Of a stretch of 64,000 nucleotides of DNA, positions 35,767 through 44,639 are shown piece by piece. The DNA is taken from the NCBI RefSeq assembly GCF_024159265.1, contig NZ_JAMYWY010000001.1:3100001-3164000 (forward strand). The letters are read 5' to 3'. This DNA is from Paenibacillus sp. 1781tsa1 (GTDB taxonomy: Bacteria; Bacillota; Bacilli; Paenibacillales; Paenibacillaceae). Below the pieces are notes generated by a model that worked only from the letters and a program-made list of their open reading frames with translations, had not been told where the DNA came from and searched no databases. The stretch's first letter is position 1, and every line of letters begins with the position of its first letter. Made by a program: the position numbers and the translations under genes.

Positions 35767-35797
35767 TTTATACCAATAAATGAACGTATGGTATAAA
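35767..35797. promoter_or_regulatory. 9-bp inverted repeat overlapping probable -10 of P450 gene
   Basis: TTTATACCA (35767-35775) and TGGTATAAA (35789-35797) are perfect inverted copies with 13 bases between them, centres 22 bases apart (two helical turns). The right arm includes TATAAA, a likely -10 box, 77 bases before the P450 start. This fits an operator for a dimeric repressor or activator. Confidence 0.5.
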
Positions 35798-35874
35798 ATG
35801 GATGTAGGTGCTGAACTGTCAATTCAGGTACCCATGTAACCAATCATGAAACTATTCTGAGAGGTGGCTTCCTA

Positions 35875-37107
35875 ATGTATAAAGAAGTGATACGTGTTGA
35901 GGACATCACAGGGTTCCAGACCAGATCTGAGGAGTTTTTTCCACTTCACTGGTTTCAAAAAATGTTGTCCGAGCATCCTGTGTACTATCACGAAGATACA
36001 GATACCTGGAATGTGTTCAGATACGATGATGTGAAGCAGGTCCTGAGCAATCATGAGTATTTTTCAGCTGAAGGAACTCGAACGACCATTGCGGTCGGAG
36101 CGAAGAATAACGAAGGAACACCTCCGGATAAATTAAACATTTCAAGTATCGATCCGCCCCGTCATCAAAAAAGTCGTTCGTTGTTATCCGCTGCTTTTAC
36201 ACCACGTAGTCTGAAAAACTGGGAGCCACGAATTCGCAACATTGCACAGCAACTCGTAGCAGATATTAAGCCGGATACGACCATTGATATTGTTCAGGCG
36301 CTGGCCGCTCCCCTGCCTTCGATGGTTATGGCCGATCTGCTCGGCATCCCTCTTTCAGACAGCCATCGATTTAAAAACTGGGTAGATATTCTGTTTCAAC
36401 CCACCGATCCGAAGACTGCTGAGGAGAGTGAACTGAAAAAACAGACGGCGGCTCAAGAGTATTATCAATTCCTCTATCCTATAGTGGTTCATAAACGGAC
36501 CCATCCTGGTGAGGATATCATTACGGATCTGTTGAGTGTTGATGTTGAAGGAGAGAAGTTCACGGAAGATGAGGTTGTTCGCACGACCATGCTTTTGCTT
36601 GGAGCTGGTATTGAGACAACGAGCCATATGGTGTCCAATACATTCTATTCCTTCCTGTACGATGACCCGAGTCTGTATGAAGAACTTAGACAGAATCCGG
36701 AGTTGGTACCGCTAGCAGTGGAAGAAATGCTTCGTTATCGGTTTCATAATGCCAAGCGGCATCGAACAGTGAAGCAGGATAACCAACTGCTCGGAGTAGA
36801 CTTGAAAAAAGGAGATGTTGTCATCTCCTGGATGAGTGCAGCCAATATGGATGAGCAGATGTTTGAAAACCCGTTTGAGTTAAATATTCATCGTCATAAT
36901 AATAAAAGACATCTTACCTTTGGTAATGGCCCACACTTTTGTCTAGGTGCCCCGCTGGCAAGAATGGAACTCAGCATTGCCTTGACAGCATTTGTGGAGA
37001 AGATTGCTCGGATTGAACCCGTGGAGTCCTTTGATCTGGAGAATAATCTGGCCACTTCAGCTCCGGGGCAGTCGTTGACCCATCTGCCAGTGAAGATCGT
37101 TGGCTAA
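35875..37107 (+). CDS. Cytochrome P450
   Basis: Soluble bacterial P450 of 410 residues, the usual length. The I-helix oxygen-binding motif is LLLGAGIETTSH near residue 243, the ExxR motif is VEEMLRYR near residue 282, and the haem loop FGNGPHFCLGAPLAR has the thiolate Cys at residue 356. It is most like the CYP107/CYP109 group of Bacillus (YjiB-like), which hydroxylate fatty acids, terpenoids or macrolides. No ferredoxin or reductase gene is adjacent, so redox partners come from elsewhere. It is a single-gene unit that ends in a bidirectional terminator shared with the exporter gene. Confidence 0.93.
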   Translation: MYKEVIRVEDITGFQTRSEEFFPLHWFQKMLSEHPVYYHEDTDTWNVFRYDDVKQVLSNHEYFSAEGTRTTIAVGAKNNEGTPPDKLNISSIDPPRHQKSRSLLSAAFTPRSLKNWEPRIRNIAQQLVADIKPDTTIDIVQALAAPLPSMVMADLLGIPLSDSHRFKNWVDILFQPTDPKTAEESELKKQTAAQEYYQFLYPIVVHKRTHPGEDIITDLLSVDVEGEKFTEDEVVRTTMLLLGAGIETTSHMVSNTFYSFLYDDPSLYEELRQNPELVPLAVEEMLRYRFHNAKRHRTVKQDNQLLGVDLKKGDVVISWMSAANMDEQMFENPFELNIHRHNNKRHLTFGNGPHFCLGAPLARMELSIALTAFVEKIARIEPVESFDLENNLATSAPGQSLTHLPVKIVG

Positions 37108-37135
37108 GGTAATGAGCTTCATCATTGGACAACCT

Positions 37136-37180
37136 AAAAAGCGGCAGATCAGACGTGAACGTCTTGATCTGCCGCTTTGC
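37136..37180. terminator. Bidirectional terminator between P450 and EmrB-like gene
   Basis: GCGGCAGATC with following AGACG pairs with CGTCT and GATCTGCCGC (about 15 bp, one bulge), flanked by AAAAA on the left and TTT on the right. It serves the two converging genes. Confidence 0.85.
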
Positions 37181-37208
37181 TATGCAAGCATGTATGAGGA
37201 TGGACAAC

Positions 37209-38708
37209 TTAATTTGAATTCATAGAAACTTTTTGTCTTACAACCTGTTTGATTTCTTCCACTTTGGCTTGTTTGGTACGTTTAATAAAGAAGGAAAGAA
37301 TCAATCCCACGACAGCGATACCGATGATAACGACATACGCATCATTGATACCCTGTATCATGGATTCTGTAGCCAACTGTTTTTGACTGAGGCCATTGGC
37401 TGCACCAGTTGCCATCATATCCTGTACGTGTGCCGTTGTACGTGAGGTCATGACACTTACGAGCAATGAAGTACCTACAGCGCCAGCAACTTGTCTGACG
37501 GTATTGGAGATGGCTGTACCGTGTGCACCCAGTCTTGTTGGCAGTTGGTTAAGCCCAGCAGTTTGAATCGGCATCATGAGCAAAGCCATACCAATTCGGC
37601 GGCCGGTTGACATTAATACCAGGTAACCATAACTGGTTGAGTCCGTTAAGTCGATGAAACCAATGGTCGTCACGATGGTGATCACCATCCCGATAACAGC
37701 TAGCCATTTCGCTCCAAATCGGTCAAACAATTTTCCGGCTACAGGCATTAGGAAGCCCATGACAAGAGCACCCGGAAGGAGTAATAATCCGGACTCCAGC
37801 GCTGTGTAACCACGGGCGTTCTGGAGGTACAAGGGAAGCAACATCATGTCAGCATACATGATCATTGTAATCGCGATACTAATGACGGTGGTCAAGGAGA
37901 ACATGTTGTACTTGAAAGCCCGCAGATCAAGCAGGGGAGCATCTGAAACGAGCTGACGCCATGTAAACAGGCCTAGAGCAACAAGTCCAGCAGCAATACA
38001 GATAAGTACTTCTGCACTTGACCATCCCAGACTTCCTGCTCTGCTGAAGCCATACAGCAATGCGCCGAATCCGATGGTGGACAGCACCACGCTGACCGTA
38101 TCGAACTTGGTACTAACCCGTTCGGATACATTCTTCAGGTATACAAACGCAAAGGCTATGACAATAAGCGTTAATGGAATCATGCCGTAGAACATCGTTT
38201 GCCAAGAGTAATTTTCCAGAATATAACCGGCAAGTGTAGGCCCGATTGCAGGGGCGAAAATGATCGCGAAACCAACCATACCCATGGCAGATCCTCGTTT
38301 TTCAGGAGCAAACAAGGTCAAAATAACGTTCATCAAGAGCGGCATGATAATGCCTGCGCCTGCTGCCTGAATCATACGTCCTGTCAGCAATGTGCCGAAG
38401 TTGGTTGCAAGAGCGGATACGATGGTACCAATCAGGAAAATAAACATGGAAGCTTGGAATAATTGCTTGGTTGAAAAGCGTTGCATGAAGTAGGCTGTGA
38501 TAGGGATAAGAACCCCGTTCACCAGCATGTAACCTGTCGTTAACCATTGGGCTGTTGCTGCGGAGATGTTAAAATCACCCATCAGTTCGGGTGTAGCGAC
38601 ACTCATGATCGTTTGATTCAATGTTGCAAGGAAGGCTCCCAAAATCATGATAAACAGGAAGGGACCTTTCTTTACGGATAATTCATCTTGTACTCTAGCC
38701 TGACTCAA
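37209..38708 (-). CDS. DHA2 family multidrug MFS exporter (EmrB/QacA type)
   Basis: Fourteen-helix major facilitator of 499 residues, the DHA2 length. The motif after helix 1 is TLNQTIMSVATPELMGDF (motif D1 pattern), and helix 5 carries GPTLAGYILENYSWQTMF, the motif C antiporter signature. It would export toxic or lipophilic compounds using proton motive force. It is transcribed divergently from a TetR gene 220 bases away, the classic repressor-exporter pair. Confidence 0.92.
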   Translation of the reverse strand: MSQARVQDELSVKKGPFLFIMILGAFLATLNQTIMSVATPELMGDFNISAATAQWLTTGYMLVNGVLIPITAYFMQRFSTKQLFQASMFIFLIGTIVSALATNFGTLLTGRMIQAAGAGIIMPLLMNVILTLFAPEKRGSAMGMVGFAIIFAPAIGPTLAGYILENYSWQTMFYGMIPLTLIVIAFAFVYLKNVSERVSTKFDTVSVVLSTIGFGALLYGFSRAGSLGWSSAEVLICIAAGLVALGLFTWRQLVSDAPLLDLRAFKYNMFSLTTVISIAITMIMYADMMLLPLYLQNARGYTALESGLLLLPGALVMGFLMPVAGKLFDRFGAKWLAVIGMVITIVTTIGFIDLTDSTSYGYLVLMSTGRRIGMALLMMPIQTAGLNQLPTRLGAHGTAISNTVRQVAGAVGTSLLVSVMTSRTTAHVQDMMATGAANGLSQKQLATESMIQGINDAYVVIIGIAVVGLILSFFIKRTKQAKVEEIKQVVRQKVSMNSN

Positions 38709-38930
38709 TCCTTTTCATCCTTTCAATCCACACGTGACTAAATTTACAACGTGTTGTATAGTTTACATTGTATTTATTGAATTATATACATATTCGGACA
38801 GATTACAATTTACGTTTTGGATGGTTTTCGTTGTTTATTTTACAAAAAAATAAAAAGTGTAGTCTGTCTTACTAATAAACGACTGATTATTTAAAATTGT
38901 AATTTTAAAATTTTGAAAGGAGAGATGGGA
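38709..38930. promoter_or_regulatory. Divergent promoter region of EmrB-like exporter and TetR regulator
   Basis: Very AT-rich spacer of 220 bases. Near the exporter side ACAAC-GT-GTTGT (38746-38757) is an almost perfect short inverted repeat; next to it TATAGTTTACATTGTATTTA gives possible -10/-35 elements on the minus strand. These are candidate TetR operator and promoter sites, not proven. Confidence 0.4.
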
Positions 38931-39536
38931 ATGAAAGATGAAAAGAAATCAACCGTGGACCCAAGAATATTGCGAACACGTCAGTTAATTCGAGGTGCAT
39001 TTGTTGAATTGCTGCAGGAAATGGATATTGAAAAGTTGTCAGTGAACAAAATTGCCGAACGAGCGACGATTAATCGGGTAACCTTCTACCTGCACTATCG
39101 TGATATTACGGATATGATGGAGAAGATGGCTGATGAGATGATTGAGCATATTGAACGGATCGTGGATGAATATGCCCCTCATTTTGAGAAGCAAAGAACA
39201 GAAGAGGCATGGCCTGTTCTGGTCAAGTTACTGGAGCATTTTGCGGAGAACGCTTCGTTCTATCAGGTGGTACTTGCCTCGAAGCGCACACCCATTTTCA
39301 CAGAACGACTGCTCAAATTGTTGAGTACGCTGGTCAAAGCCAAAATTGATCGGGTGGAAATGGAGGATGAACTCGAAGAATCCGGCATTCACAAGGAGAT
39401 CGCCATCTGGTACGGTTCTTCGGCCTTGATTGGTACCATTGTCGCCTGGCTGCGTAACGATATGCCTTATTCACCTCATTTCCTGGCTAAACAATTCTCG
39501 TTGATTCGCTCGTACTCTTACAATGACCTGATATAA
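38931..39536 (+). CDS. TetR family regulator, likely repressor of the divergent exporter
   Basis: Regulator of 201 residues, read from the ATG at 38931 because AGGAG is spaced 9 bases before it; the earlier in-frame TTG and ATG are badly spaced. The DNA-binding part reads RQLIRGAFVELLQEMDIEKL then SVNKIAERATINRVTFYLHY, and is followed by a C-terminal domain with IAIWYGSSALIGTIVAWLRN. This matches the TetR_C7/YfiR-like group common in Bacilli. The divergent EmrB-like gene is its probable target. Confidence 0.9.
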   Translation: MKDEKKSTVDPRILRTRQLIRGAFVELLQEMDIEKLSVNKIAERATINRVTFYLHYRDITDMMEKMADEMIEHIERIVDEYAPHFEKQRTEEAWPVLVKLLEHFAENASFYQVVLASKRTPIFTERLLKLLSTLVKAKIDRVEMEDELEESGIHKEIAIWYGSSALIGTIVAWLRNDMPYSPHFLAKQFSLIRSYSYNDLI

Positions 39537-39580
39537 TCAAACTACAATCCACTGAACAATGGACAGCAAACAGGGGGGAT

Positions 39581-39637
39581 ATGACAGGGGAAATGCAGGC
39601 CATTGCACCTAACGTTAATAGAGGAGGAGTAATGTAA
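39581..39637 (+). CDS. Possible 18-codon leader peptide coupled to GNAT gene
   Basis: A short ORF (MTGEMQAIAPNVNRGGVM) begins 3 bases after a GGGGGG run and its TAA overlaps the ATG of the acetyltransferase gene by one base. The GNAT ribosome site AGAGGAGGAG lies inside it. It could couple translation, but may be chance. Confidence 0.25.
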   Translation: MTGEMQAIAPNVNRGGVM

Positions 39638-40170
39638 TGAAATACAGCGCAGAACGTATCTATGTGAGATTTTGGAATGTGGAAGATGCTTCATTGCTTC
39701 TGGATCTGCAGGTTCGAAATCGTACGGAAATCGAGAAAATCTCCGCGAGTAATCGGGAGGAGTCTTTCTATAGCTTGGAGGGGCAAAGGTCACTCATTGA
39801 GAGCTGGAACAAGAAAAGAGAAGACGGAAACCGCTATTCTTTTGGTATTTTTCTACATACAACGGATGAACTCGTCGGTGAGATTTCTTTGTTCGAGATC
39901 ATAATGGATTCTACCCCAAAATGGATCGTTGGTTATGTGACGGATATTCTACATCAAGGAAAAGGGTATATGAGCGAAGCCCTGCAATGTGTGCTGGAGT
40001 TTGCCAAACATGAAACTGAAATTACTCGAATCGAAGCGGGTGCTGTACCAGAAAACACAGGCTCCATCCGTGTCCTTCAAAAGGCAGGATTCAAGGAGAA
40101 TGGGTCACAGCCTATTCCAATCCAGGGAACGTTAAAAGAACATACGATGTTTGCTGTGGATATACAATGA
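39637..40170 (+). CDS. GNAT family N-acetyltransferase, RimJ/RimL-like
   Basis: Acetyltransferase of 177 residues with the RimJ/RimL/YdaF layout: AERIYVRFWNVEDASLLLDL at the start, a central FLHTTDELVGEISLFEI strand pair, the acetyl-CoA loop YVTDILHQGKGYMSEALQCV near residue 105 (Q-x-x-x-G-Y/x form) and GAVPENTGSIRVLQKAGFKE near residue 135. These enzymes acetylate N-terminal amines of ribosomal proteins or other small amines. The ribosome site AGGAGGAG is strong. It lies 100 bases after the TetR gene and is not clearly part of its unit. Confidence 0.9.
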   Translation: MKYSAERIYVRFWNVEDASLLLDLQVRNRTEIEKISASNREESFYSLEGQRSLIESWNKKREDGNRYSFGIFLHTTDELVGEISLFEIIMDSTPKWIVGYVTDILHQGKGYMSEALQCVLEFAKHETEITRIEAGAVPENTGSIRVLQKAGFKENGSQPIPIQGTLKEHTMFAVDIQ

Positions 40171-40240
40171 GCAGGATGTATCACTATTTACTATAAGTTG
40201 AACTATATATTCAAACGTATCGGAGAGGACAGAAAAATCT

Positions 40241-40915
40241 ATGGCTACTATACTCGTTGCGGACGACGATCCGAACATTCGCGAACTCGTCTGTCTCTTT
40301 CTCAAAAACGATGGATTCACGACGGTGGAAGCTGCGGACGGTAAGGAAGCTCTCACTGTGTACGGCGAGACGCCAGTGGATCTGGTCGTGCTTGATATTA
40401 TGATGCCTGTTATGGACGGCTGGGCATTATGCAAGGAACTCCGCAGAGCCAATCCGGATCTCCCGTTACTTATGCTGACGGCGAGAGGAGAGACTTGGGA
40501 GAAGGTGAAAGGATTCGAATTGGGTACGGATGATTATTTGACCAAACCGTTTGATCCATTGGAGCTTACCGCACGTGTCCGAGCATTACTGAAACGATAT
40601 AAAATTGGCTCCACACACACAATCCAGTTTGGCAACGTCATTCTGGATCGTCAGACGTATAAGGTGACGAGAGGTACAGAATCGCTTACTTTGCCACTGA
40701 AGGAGTTCGAATTGCTGTATAAGCTTGCTGGAACACCTGGCCAAGTCTACACACGTGAGCAGTTAATTGATCAGATATGGGGTATTGATTACGCCGGAGA
40801 TGATCGAACGATAGACGTACATATCAAGCGCCTGCGTGAACGATTCGCGACGACAACTGATTTTCGGATCGAAACGGTGCGTGGGCTAGGATACAGACTT
40901 GAGGTCCATGAATGA
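40241..40915 (+). CDS. OmpR-family response regulator
   Basis: Two-component response regulator of 224 residues. The receiver domain (1-120) has the acidic pocket ADDD at residues 7-10, the phosphoacceptor Asp52 in VLDIMMPVMDGW, Thr in MLTARG near residue 80 and the Lys of YLTKPFDPLELT near residue 102. The winged-helix output domain (130-224) has LPLKEFELLYKLAGTPGQVY and RTIDVHIKRLRERF. It overlaps the histidine kinase gene by 4 bases. OmpR-type outputs bind direct repeats; triple 11-bp direct repeats occur upstream of each of the two hydrolase genes that follow. Confidence 0.94.
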   Translation: MATILVADDDPNIRELVCLFLKNDGFTTVEAADGKEALTVYGETPVDLVVLDIMMPVMDGWALCKELRRANPDLPLLMLTARGETWEKVKGFELGTDDYLTKPFDPLELTARVRALLKRYKIGSTHTIQFGNVILDRQTYKVTRGTESLTLPLKEFELLYKLAGTPGQVYTREQLIDQIWGIDYAGDDRTIDVHIKRLRERFATTTDFRIETVRGLGYRLEVHE

Positions 40916-42282
40916 TCAGATCATTATACATTCGTGTGGTGCTCACCTTTCTGATCTCTGTCATCGCGGGTACAGTTATTTCTTTTTTTATGTCAACCTG
41001 GATATTTGAAGATAAATTGAACGAAAATGCCCGAATTAACATACGCAACTTTGGCCAAGACGTAGTGCAGATATATAAGACGATGCCTCTGGATGAAGCA
41101 GAATTATTCGTTAGTAATATGAAACAGCTTGATTCATATCATATTCGAATTTATGATGCAACGGGCAAACTCCACACTTATGGGAAGCTCAATGGACATA
41201 AATCAGCTGCTGTATCGATGGAGCAACTCAAAAAAGTGTTAAATGGAGGGGTTGTTCAAGACACACCCAAGGGGATCGCTACCGTTCTTTTGGGGCTACC
41301 GATCAAGACGGAAATGGGTACAAAAGCGATGTTTTTGGAAACACTCGCACCGCCCTCCGCCTCTTTTGTAGTCCAGTTTGGCTTAATCTTTGCAAGCTGT
41401 TCGTTGATTGCAGGAAGTCTGTTGATTCTGATTGCTTCTGTATACCTGGTGAGACCAATCAAGAAATTGACCAAAGCGACCAAACGGATTGCAGCTGGAG
41501 ATTTCAATGTCAAGCTGAACATCACGCAAAAGACTGAAATAGGTACGTTGGCTCGCAGTTTTGAAGAGATGATGCACGATCTGCAGCAGTTAGAGCAGAT
41601 GCGCAGGGAATTCGTTACGAATGTTTCGCACGAGGTTCAGTCTCCACTCACCTCGATATCCGGTTACGCTTCGGCACTGAAGCAGGTAAACCTCTCAGAA
41701 CAAGAGCGAAACCGTTACCTGGATATCATCATCTCTGAAGCAAAACGAATGTCCAAAATGAGCGATAGCCTGCTCAAGCTGAGTTTGCTTGAATCGCAGT
41801 CACAGCAACTGAGGCTCAATACCTTAAGCCTTGATGAACAGATCCGGCGGGTCATTGTGGCACTTCAGCCACAATGGTCTGCACGCAATATTCATTTCGA
41901 GCTTGATTTGGAGAACGTGAAGGTAACGGCTGATCACGACCAGTTAAATCAGGTATGGACAAATATCATCGGAAATAGCATCAAGTTTTCCAAGGATGGC
42001 GGTATGATTAAAGTCCGTATCGAAGAGGATATCAAAAATGTGACTATCCGAATGTCCGACACGGGCATCGGTATTCCCCTTGAAGACCAGAAGCGTATAT
42101 TTGAGCGCTTTTTCAAGGCGGATCGTTCCCACAGTCGTAAATATGACGGGAGTGGTATGGGACTTGCAATTGTTAAACAGATCGTGTCTCTTCATCAGGG
42201 TGACATCCGAGTGGAAAGTGAACCTGGTCAAGGCACAACCTTTATTATCACGTTGCCAATCCATCCACCAACCGATAATTAG
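40912..42282 (+). CDS. Sensor histidine kinase
   Basis: Membrane histidine kinase of 456 residues. Helix 1 spans about residues 8-30 (VVLTFLISVIAGTVISFF), then an extracytoplasmic domain of about 120 residues and helix 2 near 155-180. A HAMP linker (RPIKKLTKATKRIAAGDFNV) leads to the H-box FVTNVSHEVQSPLTSI with the phosphorylated His at residue 240. The ATPase boxes are N (QVWTNIIGNSIKFS), G1 (MSDTGIGIP), F (FERFFKADRS) and G2 (GSGMGLAIVK). The VSHEVQSP sequence is the VanS/BaeS-like form. The signal is unknown; the linked genes are membrane and secreted hydrolases. Confidence 0.94.
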   Translation: MIRSLYIRVVLTFLISVIAGTVISFFMSTWIFEDKLNENARINIRNFGQDVVQIYKTMPLDEAELFVSNMKQLDSYHIRIYDATGKLHTYGKLNGHKSAAVSMEQLKKVLNGGVVQDTPKGIATVLLGLPIKTEMGTKAMFLETLAPPSASFVVQFGLIFASCSLIAGSLLILIASVYLVRPIKKLTKATKRIAAGDFNVKLNITQKTEIGTLARSFEEMMHDLQQLEQMRREFVTNVSHEVQSPLTSISGYASALKQVNLSEQERNRYLDIIISEAKRMSKMSDSLLKLSLLESQSQQLRLNTLSLDEQIRRVIVALQPQWSARNIHFELDLENVKVTADHDQLNQVWTNIIGNSIKFSKDGGMIKVRIEEDIKNVTIRMSDTGIGIPLEDQKRIFERFFKADRSHSRKYDGSGMGLAIVKQIVSLHQGDIRVESEPGQGTTFIITLPIHPPTDN

Positions 42283-42340
42283 TTTTTTCGGATAATCTGA
42301 GGTATAGAATATTCATTCAAGTGTCTAAACAATATTTTCA

Positions 42341-42391
42341 AGCCATGTATAACATGCAAGCTTCCTTGTATGTTATACATGGCTTTTTTTT
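42341..42391 (+). terminator. Strong terminator after two-component genes
   Basis: AGCCATGTATAACATGCAAG and its 20-bp partner (one G-U pair) surround CTTC, followed by a T8 run. It separates the regulator genes from the hydrolases. Confidence 0.9.
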
Positions 42392-42395
42392 GCTT

Positions 42396-42428
42396 GTTCA
42401 TACTCCGTTCATATTAAGGTCATAGGGA
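42396..42428 (+). promoter_or_regulatory. Triple 11-bp direct repeat upstream of first hydrolase
   Basis: Three adjoining 11-base units GTTCATACTCC, GTTCATATTAA and GGTCATAGGGA, followed at once by a possible -10 box TACATC (42430-42435). The pattern fits an OmpR/PhoB-type activator site standing in for the -35 box. The same array occurs at 43497-43529. Confidence 0.6.
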
Positions 42429-42502
42429 GTACATCTTTGTTGGTTAGGATTGCATTAGCAATTTGTTAGGCCAATAACAGATGAGGATTGGAGCAGATGA
42501 AT

Positions 42503-43483
42503 GTGAATCAACAAACAGACAAAGAAGTGCGGACTAAGAGCAAAACAAAAAAAGTGTTAAGCATTTTGTTAAAAGTGCTTGCCGCAATCATTTTAGCAAT
42601 TTTACTTTTTGTAGCTACCGTATATACCGTTAATAAAATCAGTAGTTATTCGGAGCAAAAAAGAATGGAGCCGTATGGTCAACAGGTATCCGTGGATGGG
42701 AAAAATATGAATGTGTTCATTCAAGGCGAAGGCGAGGAAACGATTGTGCTTCTGCCGGGTTTTGGAACAGCATCACCTGCACTTGATTTTAAGCCACTTA
42801 TCTCGGAGTTAACTCCATATTATAGAGTCGTCGTGGTGGAACCTTTTGGTTATGGATTAAGTGATCAGACCGAAAGGGAACGCAGTACGGCAAATATCGT
42901 CAGTGAAGTACACGAAGCGTTACAGAGTCTACATATTAATCGTTATATCTTGATGGGGCATTCCATTTCAGGGATCTATAGTCTGGATTATGTGAACAAA
43001 TATGCAGATGAAGTAAGTGCATACGTTGGGCTGGACACCAGTGTTCCAGCGATTAGTGAACAAAAGGTTGAAGCATCAGAAATCGTCCCGATTAGATGGT
43101 ACCGTAACTTGGGTTTCCCGCGTTTGCAATTGAAAATGAGTGATGATCCATATGCTGGGCTACCGTATGATGAACAAACCAAAGAACAATTGAACATTTT
43201 GATACAAAAGAACATGTTTAATTCAACTCAATTAAACGAGATTGTAAGCATGTATTCGAATTTTAAAACAGCTGAGAAGTTAACGTTCCCGGTTGATCTC
43301 CCAGTTCTTTTCTTTGTTCAAAAGAATCATCCTGTAGTGAACAATTGGGTTCCCGAACACGAGAAGTTAATAGAGAACTCTGCGCGTGGTGAAATGGTAC
43401 TGCTGGAAGCAAATCATTATCTATACCGTTCCCATGCCAAAGAAATCGCTGAAAAATTCATGAGTTTTATGGCGCAAAAGTAA
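42503..43483 (+). CDS. Membrane-anchored alpha/beta hydrolase, copy 1
   Basis: Protein of 326 residues, read from the GTG at 42503; GGAG is 9 bases before it and the neighbouring paralogue starts with GTG at the matching place. An N-terminal basic stretch is followed by one membrane helix (VLSILLKVLAAIILAILLFV), so the catalytic domain is probably outside the membrane. The hydrolase domain has IVLLPGFGTASPALDF, the nucleophile elbow GHSISG near residue 155, an acid near residue 255-270 and the late His in EANHYLYRS. It is about 60 percent alike by eye to the next gene, a tandem duplicate. Substrate unknown; ester or lipid. Confidence 0.88.
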   Translation: MNQQTDKEVRTKSKTKKVLSILLKVLAAIILAILLFVATVYTVNKISSYSEQKRMEPYGQQVSVDGKNMNVFIQGEGEETIVLLPGFGTASPALDFKPLISELTPYYRVVVVEPFGYGLSDQTERERSTANIVSEVHEALQSLHINRYILMGHSISGIYSLDYVNKYADEVSAYVGLDTSVPAISEQKVEASEIVPIRWYRNLGFPRLQLKMSDDPYAGLPYDEQTKEQLNILIQKNMFNSTQLNEIVSMYSNFKTAEKLTFPVDLPVLFFVQKNHPVVNNWVPEHEKLIENSARGEMVLLEANHYLYRSHAKEIAEKFMSFMAQK

Positions 43484-43496
43484 TATTAATTAACTT

Positions 43497-43529
43497 GTTC
43501 ATACTCAGTTCATATTGTCGTCACGGAGA
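43497..43529 (+). promoter_or_regulatory. Triple 11-bp direct repeat upstream of second hydrolase
   Basis: Units GTTCATACTCA, GTTCATATTGT and CGTCACGGAGA, then TACATG, arranged as in front of copy 1 and at a similar distance from the start codon (80 against 75 bases). The first two units are the best conserved. The third has diverged. Confidence 0.6.
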
Positions 43530-43608
43530 GTACATGTTCATTGGATAAGATTTCACTAGCGGCAAAGAAGAATACCCAACTACCAGTTTAGGACAGGAGA
43601 AGATCAGC

Positions 43609-44592
43609 GTGACACAACCAGTAGGCAAGAAAGCCAAGAATAGAACCAGGGTCAAGAAGGTACGAAATATTATACTTAAAATACTAGGAGCAATCTTAAT
43701 TGCCATTGTTCTGTTTCTAGGTATTGTTTATATCACAAATGTAATCAGCAGTAATTCTGAGGCGAAAAAGATTGAGTCTTACGGTCAGCATGTATCTGTA
43801 GACGGAAAAAATATGAATGTGCTCATTCAAGGTGAAGGCAAGGAAACAATCGTGCTTCTGCCTGGTTATGGAACAGCAACACCAGTGCTTGATTTCAAGT
43901 TGCTTATTGATCAATTATCACCATATTACAAAGTTGTTGCTGTTGAACCATTCGGTTATGGATTAAGTGACGAAACTGAAAAAGAAAGAACCACGGAGAA
44001 TATCGTAAGTGAAATTCATGAAGCTCTGCAACAACTTGATATTCATCAGTACATGCTCATGGGTCACTCCATTGCGGGCATTTACGGCATTGATTATGTG
44101 AACAAATATCCGGATGAGGTAACTGCCTTTGTCGGGATTGATAGCAGTGTATCCACCCAACCAAGTATTACAGATGCAAAGTTTCCATTAAAAACATTCG
44201 CTTTCCTCAGAAATACAGGTCTCTTGAGATTAATGATGAAAGTGGGTGCAGACCCCTATGAGGGACTTGCGTTCGATGAACAGACGGTTGAGCAGATGAA
44301 AATGATCTCGAACAAAAACATGTACAATCCCACGTCATTAAACGAGATGGACCATATTTATTCCAATTTTAAAGGTGCTCAAGGTTTAAGCTTCCCTAAA
44401 GAACTTCCACTTCTTCTCTTTGTACAAGCGAATAATGAAGGGGTAGAAGGATGGATCCCATTGCATGAAGGGCAGATCAAAAATTCGGTACATGGGAAAG
44501 TAATCACAATGGATGGTTCACATTATTTACACCATACTCAATTCAAAAAAATTGCTGAAGACTTTAGAGCTTTTATGAACGAAGCAAAGTAA
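43609..44592 (+). CDS. Membrane-anchored alpha/beta hydrolase, copy 2
   Basis: Paralogue of the preceding gene, 327 residues, GTG start after AGGAGAAG. It has the same plan: basic N-terminus (KKAKNRTRVKKVRNIIL), one membrane helix (ILGAILIAIVLFLGIVYIT), YGQHVSVDGKNMNVLIQGEG, IVLLPGYGTATPVLDF, the nucleophile elbow GHSIAG near residue 152 and the final His in DGSHYLHHT. Divergence is greatest in the cap region between residues 185 and 260, so the two copies may differ in substrate. It is the first gene of a run with the PAF-acetylhydrolase-like and beta-lactamase-fold genes. Confidence 0.88.
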   Translation: MTQPVGKKAKNRTRVKKVRNIILKILGAILIAIVLFLGIVYITNVISSNSEAKKIESYGQHVSVDGKNMNVLIQGEGKETIVLLPGYGTATPVLDFKLLIDQLSPYYKVVAVEPFGYGLSDETEKERTTENIVSEIHEALQQLDIHQYMLMGHSIAGIYGIDYVNKYPDEVTAFVGIDSSVSTQPSITDAKFPLKTFAFLRNTGLLRLMMKVGADPYEGLAFDEQTVEQMKMISNKNMYNPTSLNEMDHIYSNFKGAQGLSFPKELPLLLFVQANNEGVEGWIPLHEGQIKNSVHGKVITMDGSHYLHHTQFKKIAEDFRAFMNEAK

Positions 44593-44639
44593 ATATCTAA
44601 TTCGGACGATGTCCGTGATGAAAGAGAGAGGCATTCAAA

